Source of the DNA: an uncultured Clostridia bacterium
GTDB taxonomy: Bacteria; Bacillota; Clostridia; Oscillospirales; Acutalibacteraceae
Reading direction: 5' to 3'
Assembly (NCBI GenBank): GCA_937901145.1
Contig: CALCHE010000040.1
Span: 1 to 18,727 of the forward strand
DNA: 18,727 nucleotides
Shown: piece after piece, positions 7,265 through 13,762 of the stretch
Layout of the letters: every line of letters starts with the position of its first letter
Position numbering within the stretch: the first letter of the stretch is position 1
Notes under the pieces: model-generated
Database searches by the model: none
Seen by the model: the letters and a program-made list of their open reading frames with translations, nothing else
What the model was told of the DNA's origin: nothing
Program-made: the position numbers and the translations under genes

Positions 7265-9463
7265 TTATTTCCTCTCTAAAAAATGCTTTAAGGCAGAATA
7301 ACGTCGGGTCTTTTTATCATTGTCGACCATAGCATTTATCTGTCCCTGCGTACCTACTAAAATAAGACGTGTTCTGGCTCTGGTTACAGCAGTATAAAGT
7401 AGATTACGGTAGGAAAGCTGAGGAATTACTGCGCATACAGGCATAATGACTGCCTCAAACTCACAGCCCTGACTTTTATGAACCGTAATGGCATATGCAA
7501 GATCAAGCTCACCTGCATTTTCGAAGGGATAGACAGCTATTCTTCCGTCGAAATCTATCTTCATAAATGAGGCATTATGGTTAATGGCAGTTATGATGCC
7601 TATATCACCGTTGAAAATACCGCTTGATGCTTCTTTGCCACGGGTCCAGATTATATCATAGTTGTTTTTTATCTGCATAACCTTATCGCCTTCGCGGAAA
7701 ATTCTGCCCGCACCTGCGAATTCTTCCTTGTTTTTATCAGCCGGATTAAGAATACCCTGGAGAGCGGCGTTAAGGCTGACGGTACCCAGCTCTCCTTTTT
7801 TTGAAGGGGTGATAATCTGTATATCCTCGATGGGATTATATCCGTATGCCTTAGGCAGACGGTTCACATAAAGATCGACTACCGTAGAAGCAGACTGAAA
7901 GATACTGCCTCTCTGCAGAAAGAAAAAGTCCTTATCCGTATGTGAAAGGTCAGGGTATTCACCGCGGACTATTTTATGGGCATTGGTGACGATAAGACTT
8001 TCCAGACTCTGTCTGAAAACCTCCGTGAGAGCGACCACGGGTAAAAGTCCTGAGGTAATAATATCCTGCAGAACATTACCTGCACCTACAGGTGGGAGCT
8101 GATCTGAGTCACCGACCATAACCAGTCTGCAGCCGAGGGGCAGAGCGTCCAGAAGTGCGGCGAAAAGGTGAGTGTCCACCATGGAAAGCTCGTCGATAAT
8201 AACAGCATCGGCTTCGAGAGGATTTTCCATATTGCGGACGAATTTAGGTCTGTGGCTTCCGTCGGTCCATTCTACCTCTAAAAGTCGGTGAACGGTTTTC
8301 GCTTCCTTCCCTGTGACTTCGCTCATTCTCATGGCTGCCCTGCCTGTGGGAGCAGCTAAAAGTACACGGAGCTTCTTTTTTTCATAAAGCTCTAAAATAC
8401 CGTTGAGAGTGGTGGTTTTACCTGTACCGGGACCGCCGGTGAGAACGAGAAGGCCTCGTGTTACGGCTGTTTTTATGGCTTCTCTCTGTTTATCTTCGAA
8501 TTTAATACCGCGTTTTTCTTCTATTTTATTTATGTCCTCATCGACGGTTCTGCCCTGTGCAGGAGGAAATTTGAGCATAACTCTTATCCTGTCAGCTATG
8601 CTTTTTTCATCCATATATTCTTCGGGCAGAAATATGTAGCTCTTTTCGTCGAAAAAGTCTTCTACGATTTCTTTGTCTTCAATGAGGTCGTTAATGATTT
8701 CCTGTGTTTCCTCTCTGTCTATGCCTAAAAGCTCATTGGAGGGGATAATCAGCTTTTCACGGGGAAGGCAGGTGTGACCGTTACGCAGATTATGCCTTAA
8801 AATATGCAGTATACCTGCCCTGTGTCGGAAAAGGGGCATTACCCCTGTGGGAAAGCTGTGTGCGATTTCGTCAGCCCTTTCGAAGCGGATGCCGAGTCCT
8901 TCGCGACAGAGGATATAGGGGTTTTCCGTAATTCTTTCTATGGCGGCGGCGCCGAAGGCTTTATAAGCATTCAGACATTCCGTGGGACTCATACCGAATT
9001 TCTCCAGAGAAATCATTACCTCTCTTACGGCAAACTGTTCTTTGAAGCTTCGGCACATATCCTTTGCCTTATCGAAGCTTATTCCTTTTATTTCGGAGAG
9101 TCTTTCAGGTGAATTTTCCAGTACATCGAAGGTTTCATCTCCGAAGCGCTCTATTATTTTCATAGCAGTAGCGGGACCGATACCCTTGACTGCACCGCCG
9201 GAAAGGTAACGAAGCATATCACCTGAGCTTTTAGGAAGGCTTCTCTCTACGGCTGTAGCCTTGAACTGTGTTCCGAAGGTAGGGTGCTTGGTCCAGTAGC
9301 CTTTTATTTTTATCTTTTCGCCGGGACAGCAGGAGGGCATAATGCCTACGGCTGTGACGAGCTGATTATTATGGTTTATATCAATGACACTGTATCCGTT
9401 TTCAGGGTTTGAGTAAACTATATCCTCGACTATTCCGTCGATAATAATTTCTTCTATATCCAT
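7265..9463 (-). CDS. recD2: RecD2-type ATP-dependent DNA helicase
   Basis: SF1B 5'-3' helicase of the RecD2 group, which in Firmicutes works without RecBC and is linked to fork maintenance and repair. In order: an N-terminal OB-like region (about 1-75), helix-hairpin-helix repeats (GGAVKGIGPATA at 89-100 and LSEIKGISFDKA at 122-133), Walker A GGPGTGKT (343-350), Walker B VIIDELSM (421-428), motif III GDSDQLPPVGAG (451-462), and the C-terminal UvrD-like motifs ITVHKSQGCEFE and LYTAVTRAR. At 732 aa it has the usual RecD2 length with an intact active site. AAGGAGGG lies just before the ATG. It is first in the operon with comF and mreB, and its own promoter is immediately upstream. Confidence 0.96.
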   Translation of the reverse strand: MDIEEIIIDGIVEDIVYSNPENGYSVIDINHNNQLVTAVGIMPSCCPGEKIKIKGYWTKHPTFGTQFKATAVERSLPKSSGDMLRYLSGGAVKGIGPATAMKIIERFGDETFDVLENSPERLSEIKGISFDKAKDMCRSFKEQFAVREVMISLEKFGMSPTECLNAYKAFGAAAIERITENPYILCREGLGIRFERADEIAHSFPTGVMPLFRHRAGILHILRHNLRNGHTCLPREKLIIPSNELLGIDREETQEIINDLIEDKEIVEDFFDEKSYIFLPEEYMDEKSIADRIRVMLKFPPAQGRTVDEDINKIEEKRGIKFEDKQREAIKTAVTRGLLVLTGGPGTGKTTTLNGILELYEKKKLRVLLAAPTGRAAMRMSEVTGKEAKTVHRLLEVEWTDGSHRPKFVRNMENPLEADAVIIDELSMVDTHLFAALLDALPLGCRLVMVGDSDQLPPVGAGNVLQDIITSGLLPVVALTEVFRQSLESLIVTNAHKIVRGEYPDLSHTDKDFFFLQRGSIFQSASTVVDLYVNRLPKAYGYNPIEDIQIITPSKKGELGTVSLNAALQGILNPADKNKEEFAGAGRIFREGDKVMQIKNNYDIIWTRGKEASSGIFNGDIGIITAINHNASFMKIDFDGRIAVYPFENAGELDLAYAITVHKSQGCEFEAVIMPVCAVIPQLSYRNLLYTAVTRARTRLILVGTQGQINAMVDNDKKTRRYSALKHFLERK

Positions 9464-9490
9464 TTTTTACCCTCCTTCCGAATTTGCTGA

Positions 9491-9525
9491 ATTATATTAT
9501 ACTATAAGTACGTTATTTATTTCAA
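9491..9525 (-). promoter_or_regulatory. Promoter of the recD2-comF-mreB operon
   Basis: Read on the minus strand, TTGAAA (9525-9520) is followed after 18 bases by TATAAT (9501-9496). A second TATAAT overlaps directly downstream (9496-9491). The leader to the recD2 start at 9463 would be about 25 nt and holds the AAGGAGGG site. The -35 lies within 5-10 bp of the end of the rnpB terminator. Confidence 0.65.
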
Positions 9526-9529
9526 GATA

Positions 9530-9561
9530 AAAAGAAAAATCACCCGACATTTGTCAGGTGA
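9530..9561 (-). terminator. Intrinsic terminator of rnpB
   Basis: On the minus strand TCACCTGAC (9561-9553), a four-base AAAT loop and GTCGGGTGA (9548-9540) make a nine-pair stem with one G-U, followed by TTTTTCTTTTT. It lies about 15 nt past the mature 3' end of the RNase P RNA. Confidence 0.9.
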
Positions 9562-9575
9562 AAATATCGGAGAAA

Positions 9576-9914
9576 ATGAGTGAGCCTGTAAGCCGAGTTC
9601 TGTCATTTAAGGCAATCATCTATCTAGACCTGCGATTGCTCACAGGTTCAAGCCACCTTTCGGTTTGCGTCCGGCTGACGTATCATATCCTGTCGGTGTT
9701 GCTCCGGGTAGGGTTTACATGGCCACACAGTCTCCTGTGTGCCGGTGAGCTCTTACCTCGCCTTTCCATCCTTACCGTAAAAATTACGGCGGTTTATTTC
9801 TGTTGCACTGTCCCTAAGGTCGCCCTCGGCGGTCGTTAACCGTTACCCTGCCGTGTGAAGCTCGGACTTTCCTCACGCATCGTAATGATGCCCGCGACTG
9901 CCCAACTCACTCAC
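9576..9914 (-). ncRNA. rnpB: RNase P RNA, bacterial class A
   Basis: Catalytic RNA that removes 5' leaders from pre-tRNA. The minus strand carries the hallmark conserved blocks: GAGGAAAGTCCGAGC (9874-9860), AGGGACAGTGCAACAGAA (about 9816-9798), a GGTAAG-AGCTCACC P13/P14-like region, and the closing ACTCGGCTTACAGG (about 9600-9584). The outer ends TGAGTGAG and CTCACTCA pair as helix P1 and fix the ends to within a few bases. The long peripheral helices and overall layout fit class A, the type in Clostridia, rather than the class B RNA of Bacillus. It has its own promoter and terminator. Confidence 0.96.
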
Positions 9915-9922
9915 GAATAGTT

Positions 9923-9951
9923 ATTTTACATAAAAACACCGTAAAAGTCAA
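9923..9951 (-). promoter_or_regulatory. rnpB promoter
   Basis: On the minus strand TTGACT (9951-9946), a 17-base spacer and TAAAAT (9928-9923) form a near-consensus vegetative promoter. The predicted transcription start falls at about the first base of helix P1, as expected for a stable RNA gene. Confidence 0.85.
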
Positions 9952-9962
9952 GATAAAAATAA

Positions 9963-9991
9963 GGACTGCAGGTTTTTAGCTTCTGCAGTCC
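9963..9991 (-). terminator. Terminator of the 63-aa repeat protein gene
   Basis: A perfect 9-bp inverted repeat, GGACTGCAG (minus, 9991-9983) with CTGCAGTCC (9971-9963), has an 11-nt loop and is followed by TTATTTTTATC on the minus strand. It begins only 8 nt after the stop codon. Confidence 0.85.
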
Positions 9992-9999
9992 CTGAAAAT

Positions 10000-10191
10000 T
10001 TAGTGTTCGTCGTAGTGAGTTTCACCGTCGTCGTGTACGTGGTAGGTTGGTTCTACTTCTTCGTAATAGTGAGTTTCACCGTCATCGTGTACGTGATAAT
10101 TCGGCTGTGAGGGTGATGTTTTGCTGAGGATGATGGCGATAATTGCGAGAATAAGAACAACTATACCTACGGGAATAAAAATCTTTTTCAT
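10000..10191 (-). CDS. Small membrane-anchored protein with duplicated His/acidic repeat
   Basis: A 63-aa protein. Residues 4-23 form one transmembrane helix or uncleaved signal after Met-Lys-Lys. The rest is a short outer tail holding two identical 11-residue units, YHVHDDGETHY at 32-42 and 50-60, joined by YEEVEPT and ending DEH. Each unit supplies three His plus Asp/Glu, which could bind a transition metal (inference). The start at 10191 is chosen because AAAGGAG lies 7 nt upstream; an in-frame ATG at 10230 lies upstream of the -10 box and cannot be in the transcript from that promoter. It has its own promoter and terminator, which argues for a real gene. I recognise no family and assign no function. 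Confidence 0.75.
   Translation of the reverse strand: MKKIFIPVGIVVLILAIIAIILSKTSPSQPNYHVHDDGETHYYEEVEPTYHVHDDGETHYDEH
10012..10098 (-). repeat. Tandem coding repeat, two 33-bp units 54 bp apart
   Basis: The units at 10012-10044 and 10066-10098 encode the same 11-residue peptide and differ at only a few third-codon positions, indicating an internal duplication conserved at protein level. The 21 bases between them encode YEEVEPT. Confidence 0.85.
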
Positions 10192-10220
10192 ATTTATGTC
10201 TCCTTTACTTTCTTTACTGT

Positions 10221-10250
10221 ATTCTATCATATCAGAGTTAACAAAGTCAA
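10221..10250 (-). promoter_or_regulatory. Promoter of the 63-aa repeat protein gene
   Basis: On the minus strand TTGACT (10250-10245), an 18-base spacer and TAGAAT (10226-10221). The start site would be near 10214, leaving a leader of about 23 nt with the AAAGGAG site. Its -35 is only 8 bp from the -35 of the divergent promoter. Confidence 0.65.
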
Positions 10251-10258
10251 CAAATTTA

Positions 10259-10287
10259 TTGACACTGGTTTTTCTTTTTGCTAAAAT
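10259..10287 (+). promoter_or_regulatory. Promoter of the TVP38/TMEM64-family gene
   Basis: A perfect TTGACA (10259-10264), a 17-base T-rich spacer and TAAAAT (10282-10287). The leader of about 25 nt contains the GAGGAGA ribosome binding site. Confidence 0.85.
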
Positions 10288-10317
10288 GAAGAAAAAGAAA
10301 AATGAGGAGATAATGAA

Positions 10318-11013
10318 ATGAAAACGACAGAAAAAAAGAAAAATTATGACAAGCTGATAAAGGTTTTGCAGATGGCGGCGGTACTGTTTATGCTCTCAAT
10401 GGTTGCAGTTATGCTCGTTGTTATGAATAAGTTTGACATCAACATCGAAAATGCCGCAGAGCTTTCCTCTTACATAACAGGCGGTACTCTGACCGTGGCG
10501 CTGATAATCATAGCTTTTACTGTTATCAAATCCTTTGCTCTGGTTTTTCCGCCGGCAGTAATCTTTGCTGTTTCGGGAATTCTCTTCGAAAATGTGTGGG
10601 TGGCCATCCTCGTCAATTTCATCGGTGTGGCACTGAGTATGATTCTTCCTTACTATCTCGGACGCTTTACCGGTAAGGAACTGCTTGACACTCTAAAAGG
10701 TCGCTTTCCGAAGGTAAAAAAGCTCGATGATTTCGCGGGAAAAAATGAGTTTATGGTGGTTTATGTGGTCAAGGCAGCAGGTGTGGTGCCTTCTGACCTT
10801 ATGAACATAATTTACGGTGCCATGAATATTAACTTCTGGAAGTTTTTCATCGCGTCAAATCTCGGAATGTTACAATTCAATGTTCTTTTTTCCTTTCTTG
10901 CAAACAAGGGAGACCTTTCAAATCCCTATACTCTTCTTTATATAATACCTATTCCTGTTTTTGTGGTGGTAATGAGTGTAATCGTAAAGAAGATGACAGC
11001 AAAAAAAGCATAA
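10318..11013 (+). CDS. TVP38/TMEM64 (DedA-like, VTT domain) membrane protein
   Basis: Integral membrane protein of the VTT/DedA superfamily. Members are implicated in lipid scrambling or membrane homeostasis; the exact role here is unknown. Hydrophobic segments lie near 17-37, 52-72, 75-112, 146-168 and 203-224. The family core is visible as FPPAVIFAVSGILF (77-90), the PYYLGRFTGKEL loop (111-122) and the GVVPSDLMNIIYGAMNI block (155-171) with the half-buried Pro. The 231-aa length is normal. A first ATG at 10313 leads straight into a stop after two codons, so the ATG at 10318, with GAGGAGA 7 nt upstream, is the start. It appears to be a single-gene unit, and I see no strong terminator after it. 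Confidence 0.88.
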   Translation: MKTTEKKKNYDKLIKVLQMAAVLFMLSMVAVMLVVMNKFDINIENAAELSSYITGGTLTVALIIIAFTVIKSFALVFPPAVIFAVSGILFENVWVAILVNFIGVALSMILPYYLGRFTGKELLDTLKGRFPKVKKLDDFAGKNEFMVVYVVKAAGVVPSDLMNIIYGAMNINFWKFFIASNLGMLQFNVLFSFLANKGDLSNPYTLLYIIPIPVFVVVMSVIVKKMTAKKA

Positions 11014-11041
11014 AATTAAATGAAAAATTACATTTGTACTG

Positions 11042-11070
11042 TTGACCTTGATGAAGGTTTATTGTAAAAT
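11042..11070 (+). promoter_or_regulatory. fucO promoter
   Basis: TTGACC (11042-11047), a 17-base spacer and TAAAAT (11065-11070). The leader of about 38 nt contains a short CGGA...TCCG inverted repeat (11086-11101) and an AAAGGAG site 8 nt before the ATG. Confidence 0.8.
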
Positions 11071-11114
11071 AAAGACGGATATTAAATTCCGACTAAATAA
11101 AAGGAGTAAACATT

Positions 11115-12263
11115 ATGGCAAACAGATTTGTACTTAACGAAACATCTTACCACGGTAAGGGCGCAATCGCTGAAATTGCGACAGAAATCAAAGCAAGAGG
11201 CTTTAAAAAAGCTTTCGTATGCTCTGACCCTGATCTCATTAAGTTTGAGGTTACAAAGAAGGTAACCGATATTCTTGATGCAGCAGAAATCCCTTATGAA
11301 ATTTATTCAAACATCAAGCCTAATCCCACTATCGAAAATGTGCAGACAGGTGTAGCAGCTTTCAAAGCAAGCGGTGCTGACTGTATCGTAGCTATCGGCG
11401 GCGGTTCATCTATGGACACAGCCAAGGCTATCGGTATCATCATCACAAACCCCGAATTTGCTGATGTGCGTTCACTTGAGGGTGTAGCTCCCACAAAGAA
11501 TCCCTGTGTACCCATTATCGCTGTTCCCACCACAGCAGGTACAGCCGCTGAGGTAACCATCAACTATGTTATCACCGATGCAGAAAAGGACAGAAAGATG
11601 GTATGTGTTGACGTTCACGACATTCCCGTCGTAGCAGTAGTCGACCCTGATATGATGGCTTCTATGCCTAAGGGTCTTACAGCAGCTACAGGTATGGACG
11701 CACTCACTCACGCTATCGAAGGTTACATCACCAAGGGCGCATGGGAAATGAGCGATATGTTCCACATCAAGGCTATCGAAATCATCGCAAAGAGTCTTCG
11801 CGGCGCTGTAGAAAACACAGCAGAAGGCAGAGAAGGTATGGCTCTCGGTCAGTATATCGCAGGTATGGGCTTCTCAAATGTAGGTCTCGGTATCGTTCAT
11901 TCTATGGCTCATCCCTTAGGTGCTCTTTATGACACACCTCACGGTGTAGCTAATGCTATCATCCTTCCCACAGTTATGGAATATAACGCACCCGCTACAG
12001 GTGAAAAATACAGAGATATTGCCAAGGCTATGGGTGTAGACGGCACAGATGCCATGACACTCGATGAGGCAAGAAAGGCTGCTATCGATGCCGTAAAACA
12101 GCTTTCAGCAGATGTAGGTATTCCTGCTGACCTTAAGGAAATCGTAAAGGCAGAGGATATCGACTTCCTTTCACAGTCAGCTTTTGACGATGCATGCCGT
12201 CCCGGTAACCCCAGAGACACAAGCGTAGAGGAAATCAAAGAGCTTTATCTCAAGCTTATGTAA
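11115..12263 (+). CDS. fucO: Iron-dependent lactaldehyde reductase / 1,2-propanediol oxidoreductase
   Basis: Group III iron alcohol dehydrogenase that interconverts lactaldehyde and 1,2-propanediol with NAD(H), and in anaerobes can reduce other short aldehydes; cytoplasmic. The 382-aa chain matches E. coli FucO block for block as I recall it, from the MANR start through NPEFADVRSLEG (112-123), PTTAGTAAEVTINYVITD (138-155) and ATGMDALTHAIEGYI (191-205). The nucleotide motif GGGSSMD is at 95-101, and the iron ligands D195, H199, H262 and H276 fall at the expected spacing. The promoter, perfect-stem terminator and uniformly strong codon choice suggest high expression as a single gene. No fucose or rhamnose genes are adjacent, so the aldehyde source is not shown here. 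Confidence 0.93.
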   Translation: MANRFVLNETSYHGKGAIAEIATEIKARGFKKAFVCSDPDLIKFEVTKKVTDILDAAEIPYEIYSNIKPNPTIENVQTGVAAFKASGADCIVAIGGGSSMDTAKAIGIIITNPEFADVRSLEGVAPTKNPCVPIIAVPTTAGTAAEVTINYVITDAEKDRKMVCVDVHDIPVVAVVDPDMMASMPKGLTAATGMDALTHAIEGYITKGAWEMSDMFHIKAIEIIAKSLRGAVENTAEGREGMALGQYIAGMGFSNVGLGIVHSMAHPLGALYDTPHGVANAIILPTVMEYNAPATGEKYRDIAKAMGVDGTDAMTLDEARKAAIDAVKQLSADVGIPADLKEIVKAEDIDFLSQSAFDDACRPGNPRDTSVEEIKELYLKLM

Positions 12264-12280
12264 TTACTTTTAAAAAAATC

Positions 12281-12313
12281 AGCACTCACAGTCAGCGGAC
12301 TGTGAGTGCTTTT
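12281..12313. terminator. Strong bidirectional terminator between fucO and the permease gene
   Basis: AGCACTCACAGTC (12281-12293) and GACTGTGAGTGCT (12298-12310) form a perfect 13-bp stem with an AGCG loop, followed by TTT. On the minus strand the stem is followed by GATTTTTTTAAAAG, giving a good tail for the convergent permease gene, whose stop is at 12317. Confidence 0.92.
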
Positions 12314-12316
12314 CTG

Positions 12317-13426
12317 TTATATAATGTAAGTGAATGAAAGCAGTATTATCAGACCTGCCACATTAGCTACAGTAAAAATACCGAGGAACTTTATGATTTT
12401 CGCATCGGGACTCTTCATATAAAGCTTAAGGGTTATCAGGCTTGCCAGAGAAGCAACGGGAGTGCCGAGACCGCCTATATTCACACCCTCCAGCAGCTCT
12501 TTCCAGTTGTCGGTAAAGCCTGAAAGAAGAACGGCAGCCGGTACATTACTGATAATCTGACTGGCGCCCACTGAGGTGAGCAGAGTACTTTTTTCGAGCA
12601 GATTCTGCAGCAGCTCTCTTACTGCTTCTGTACGGCCTAAATTTTCAGAGATTACGAAAAAGCATACGAAGGTAAGCAGAAGCATAAAATCTATTTCTTT
12701 AAATAGCTCCCGGCAGAGCAGTGCGAAAATAATTACTGTAATCACAGCATTCAGCTGATAGGGGATAATTCTGAATACGGTAAGAACAGACAGAGTAAAG
12801 AGAATACCGTAAACGGTCAGACGGAATTTGTCAGTTATCTTTTCTTCTCTCAGAGTGCCTATGTCGAGTTTGTCGGGAAGAACAGGCAGAGAGGATATAA
12901 AAAGAGCTACGAAGCTTACAGCTGTCAGAGGAAGGGTAGTGCCGAAAAATTCTCTTGCCCCGAGGCTGAAGGTAGAATAAAGGAAAAGGTTCTGGGGATT
13001 TCCTACGGGAGTGGCCATGCTTCCTAAATTGGCTGCCACAGTCTGCAGAACGATTAAAGGTACCGTCTCTTTTTTATATCCGAGTTCTGAAAGAAGTGCT
13101 ATGGTAAAAGGAATGAAAACTATAAGTGCCACATCGTTTGTTACGAGCATAGAAGAGAAAAAGGGGAGCATTACCAGTGTGACGGCTAAAACCTTTCCGC
13201 TTTTTATGCTTTTTAAAATACGGTATGTAAGAACATCGAAAACACCTGCGTTTTTAAATCCTGCCACTATAGCCATAAGGCAGAAAAGAATGGCCAGAAC
13301 GCGGAAATCTATATAACCGAGATATTCTTTGTCGGGCGGTACTAAAAATACCGTAAGCAGGGCGCAGACAGATGAAATAGATAGGACAGGTTCTTTTTTC
13401 AGAAAGGACTTTACTGTTTTAAACAT
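12317..13426 (-). CDS. SLC13/ArsB-type ion permease (ion transporter superfamily)
   Basis: Polytopic inner-membrane transporter with about ten hydrophobic segments in 369 aa, a little short for the family. It has the paired motifs typical of SLC13/CitT/ArsB proteins: LVTNDVALIVFIP (94-106) with NLGSMATPVGNPQNL (133-147) in the first half, and a weaker counterpart, SQIISNVPAAVLLSG, in the second. These helix-break motifs form the substrate and sodium sites in the family. The substrate cannot be read from sequence; a dicarboxylate, citrate, sulfate, arsenite or Na+/H+ exchange are all possible. CAGGAG lies 9 nt before the ATG. Its long leader contains a terminator and competing antiterminator, so expression is probably set by premature termination. 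Confidence 0.85.
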   Translation of the reverse strand: MFKTVKSFLKKEPVLSISSVCALLTVFLVPPDKEYLGYIDFRVLAILFCLMAIVAGFKNAGVFDVLTYRILKSIKSGKVLAVTLVMLPFFSSMLVTNDVALIVFIPFTIALLSELGYKKETVPLIVLQTVAANLGSMATPVGNPQNLFLYSTFSLGAREFFGTTLPLTAVSFVALFISSLPVLPDKLDIGTLREEKITDKFRLTVYGILFTLSVLTVFRIIPYQLNAVITVIIFALLCRELFKEIDFMLLLTFVCFFVISENLGRTEAVRELLQNLLEKSTLLTSVGASQIISNVPAAVLLSGFTDNWKELLEGVNIGGLGTPVASLASLITLKLYMKSPDAKIIKFLGIFTVANVAGLIILLSFTYII

Positions 13427-13583
13427 ACTTATATCTCCTGATGGTATTTTTGTCGGGAAAAATAAAATCTCAAGTCAGTTAAGACTTGAGATTCTGGTGC
13501 GGGTGCTCATAAGGGATTTACTAAACATCAGTAAAAGCCGGCACAGACACTATATATTCAGCATCCCAAGTCATATTTGAGTT
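13427..13583 (-). promoter_or_regulatory. Candidate riboswitch or attenuator leader of the permease gene
   Basis: On the minus strand the predicted transcript starts near 13583. GACTTGGGAT (13572-13563) can pair over 10 bp (one G-U) with ATCTCAAGTC (13492-13483), enclosing a ~70-nt core. Inside, TCTGTGC (13547-13541) pairs with GCACCAGA (13500-13493; one bulged C), directly stacked on that helix, and TTTACT/AGTAAA (13535-13530, 13522-13517) forms a hairpin with a 7-nt loop. A GCT/AGC pseudoknot is possible. The same ATCTCAAGTC is also the 5' arm of the terminator that follows, so the helices are mutually exclusive. This is typical riboswitch geometry. I match it to no known class, and the ligand is unknown. 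Confidence 0.6.
13458..13492 (-). terminator. Leader terminator upstream of the permease gene
   Basis: On the minus strand ATCTCAAGTC (13492-13483), a TTAACT loop and GACTTGAGAT (13476-13467) make a perfect 10-bp stem followed by TTTATTTTTCCC. It lies about 40 nt before the permease start codon and points towards it, and there is no T-run on the plus strand. It therefore acts on the permease leader rather than ending another gene. Confidence 0.85.
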
Positions 13584-13589
13584 AAAAAC

Positions 13590-13619
13590 AGTGTACCACG
13601 GAGGAATACATAATGTCAA
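13590..13619 (-). promoter_or_regulatory. Putative promoter of the permease leader RNA
   Basis: On the minus strand TTGACA (13619-13614), an 18-base spacer and TACACT (13595-13590). The -35 is consensus and the -10 is moderate. The predicted start lies about 11 nt before the 5' strand of the proposed closing helix. The promoter overlaps the start codon and ribosome binding site of the truncated gene on the other strand. Confidence 0.5.
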
Positions 13620-13762
13620 ATATTATAGAAGAATTATTCTATGGAAACCTTGAGCCGCAGGAGCTTACTACTGAAATTACACCCAAACTCAAAAAGAAAT
13701 TTCTGTTTGCCGTTTATATTTTACACAGATTTTACACGGATATACTTACGGATTTTACTTGA
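13613..13762 (+). pseudogene. Truncated small gene, N-terminus like DUF6809 proteins, running into the Pho promoter
   Basis: An ATG at 13613 with a very good GGAGG site opens a 49-codon frame that ends at TGA (13760-13762). Residues 1-29 (MSNIIEELFYGNLEPQE start) resemble the N-terminus of DUF6809-type proteins, ~90-aa proteins of Firmicutes often found on mobile elements; this match is from memory. From about residue 30 the likeness stops, and the last ~15 codons are simply the TTTTAC operator repeats of the next promoter read as protein. It is best explained as the 5' end of a gene broken by a deletion or insertion. A functional 49-aa peptide cannot be excluded. Confidence 0.55.

Noticed and set aside
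10192..10230. Longer 76-aa version of the repeat protein from an upstream ATG.
   Set aside because: The upstream ATG lies before the -10 box of the only good promoter, and the added residues are hydrophilic ahead of a normal MKK membrane start.
11017..11034. AAATG...CATTT inverted repeat after the TVP38-family gene as a terminator.
   Set aside because: Only five A/T-rich pairs and no following T-run; too weak to call.
13495..13507. On the minus strand AGCACCCGCACCA just before a terminator looks like the 3' end of a tRNA, which with the broken gene nearby could mark an att site.
   Set aside because: No T-loop, anticodon stem or matching GCGGGTG 5' acceptor strand exists upstream. The bases are instead accounted for by the leader helix (GCACCAGA with TCTGTGC). 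A minimal tRNA scar cannot be fully excluded.
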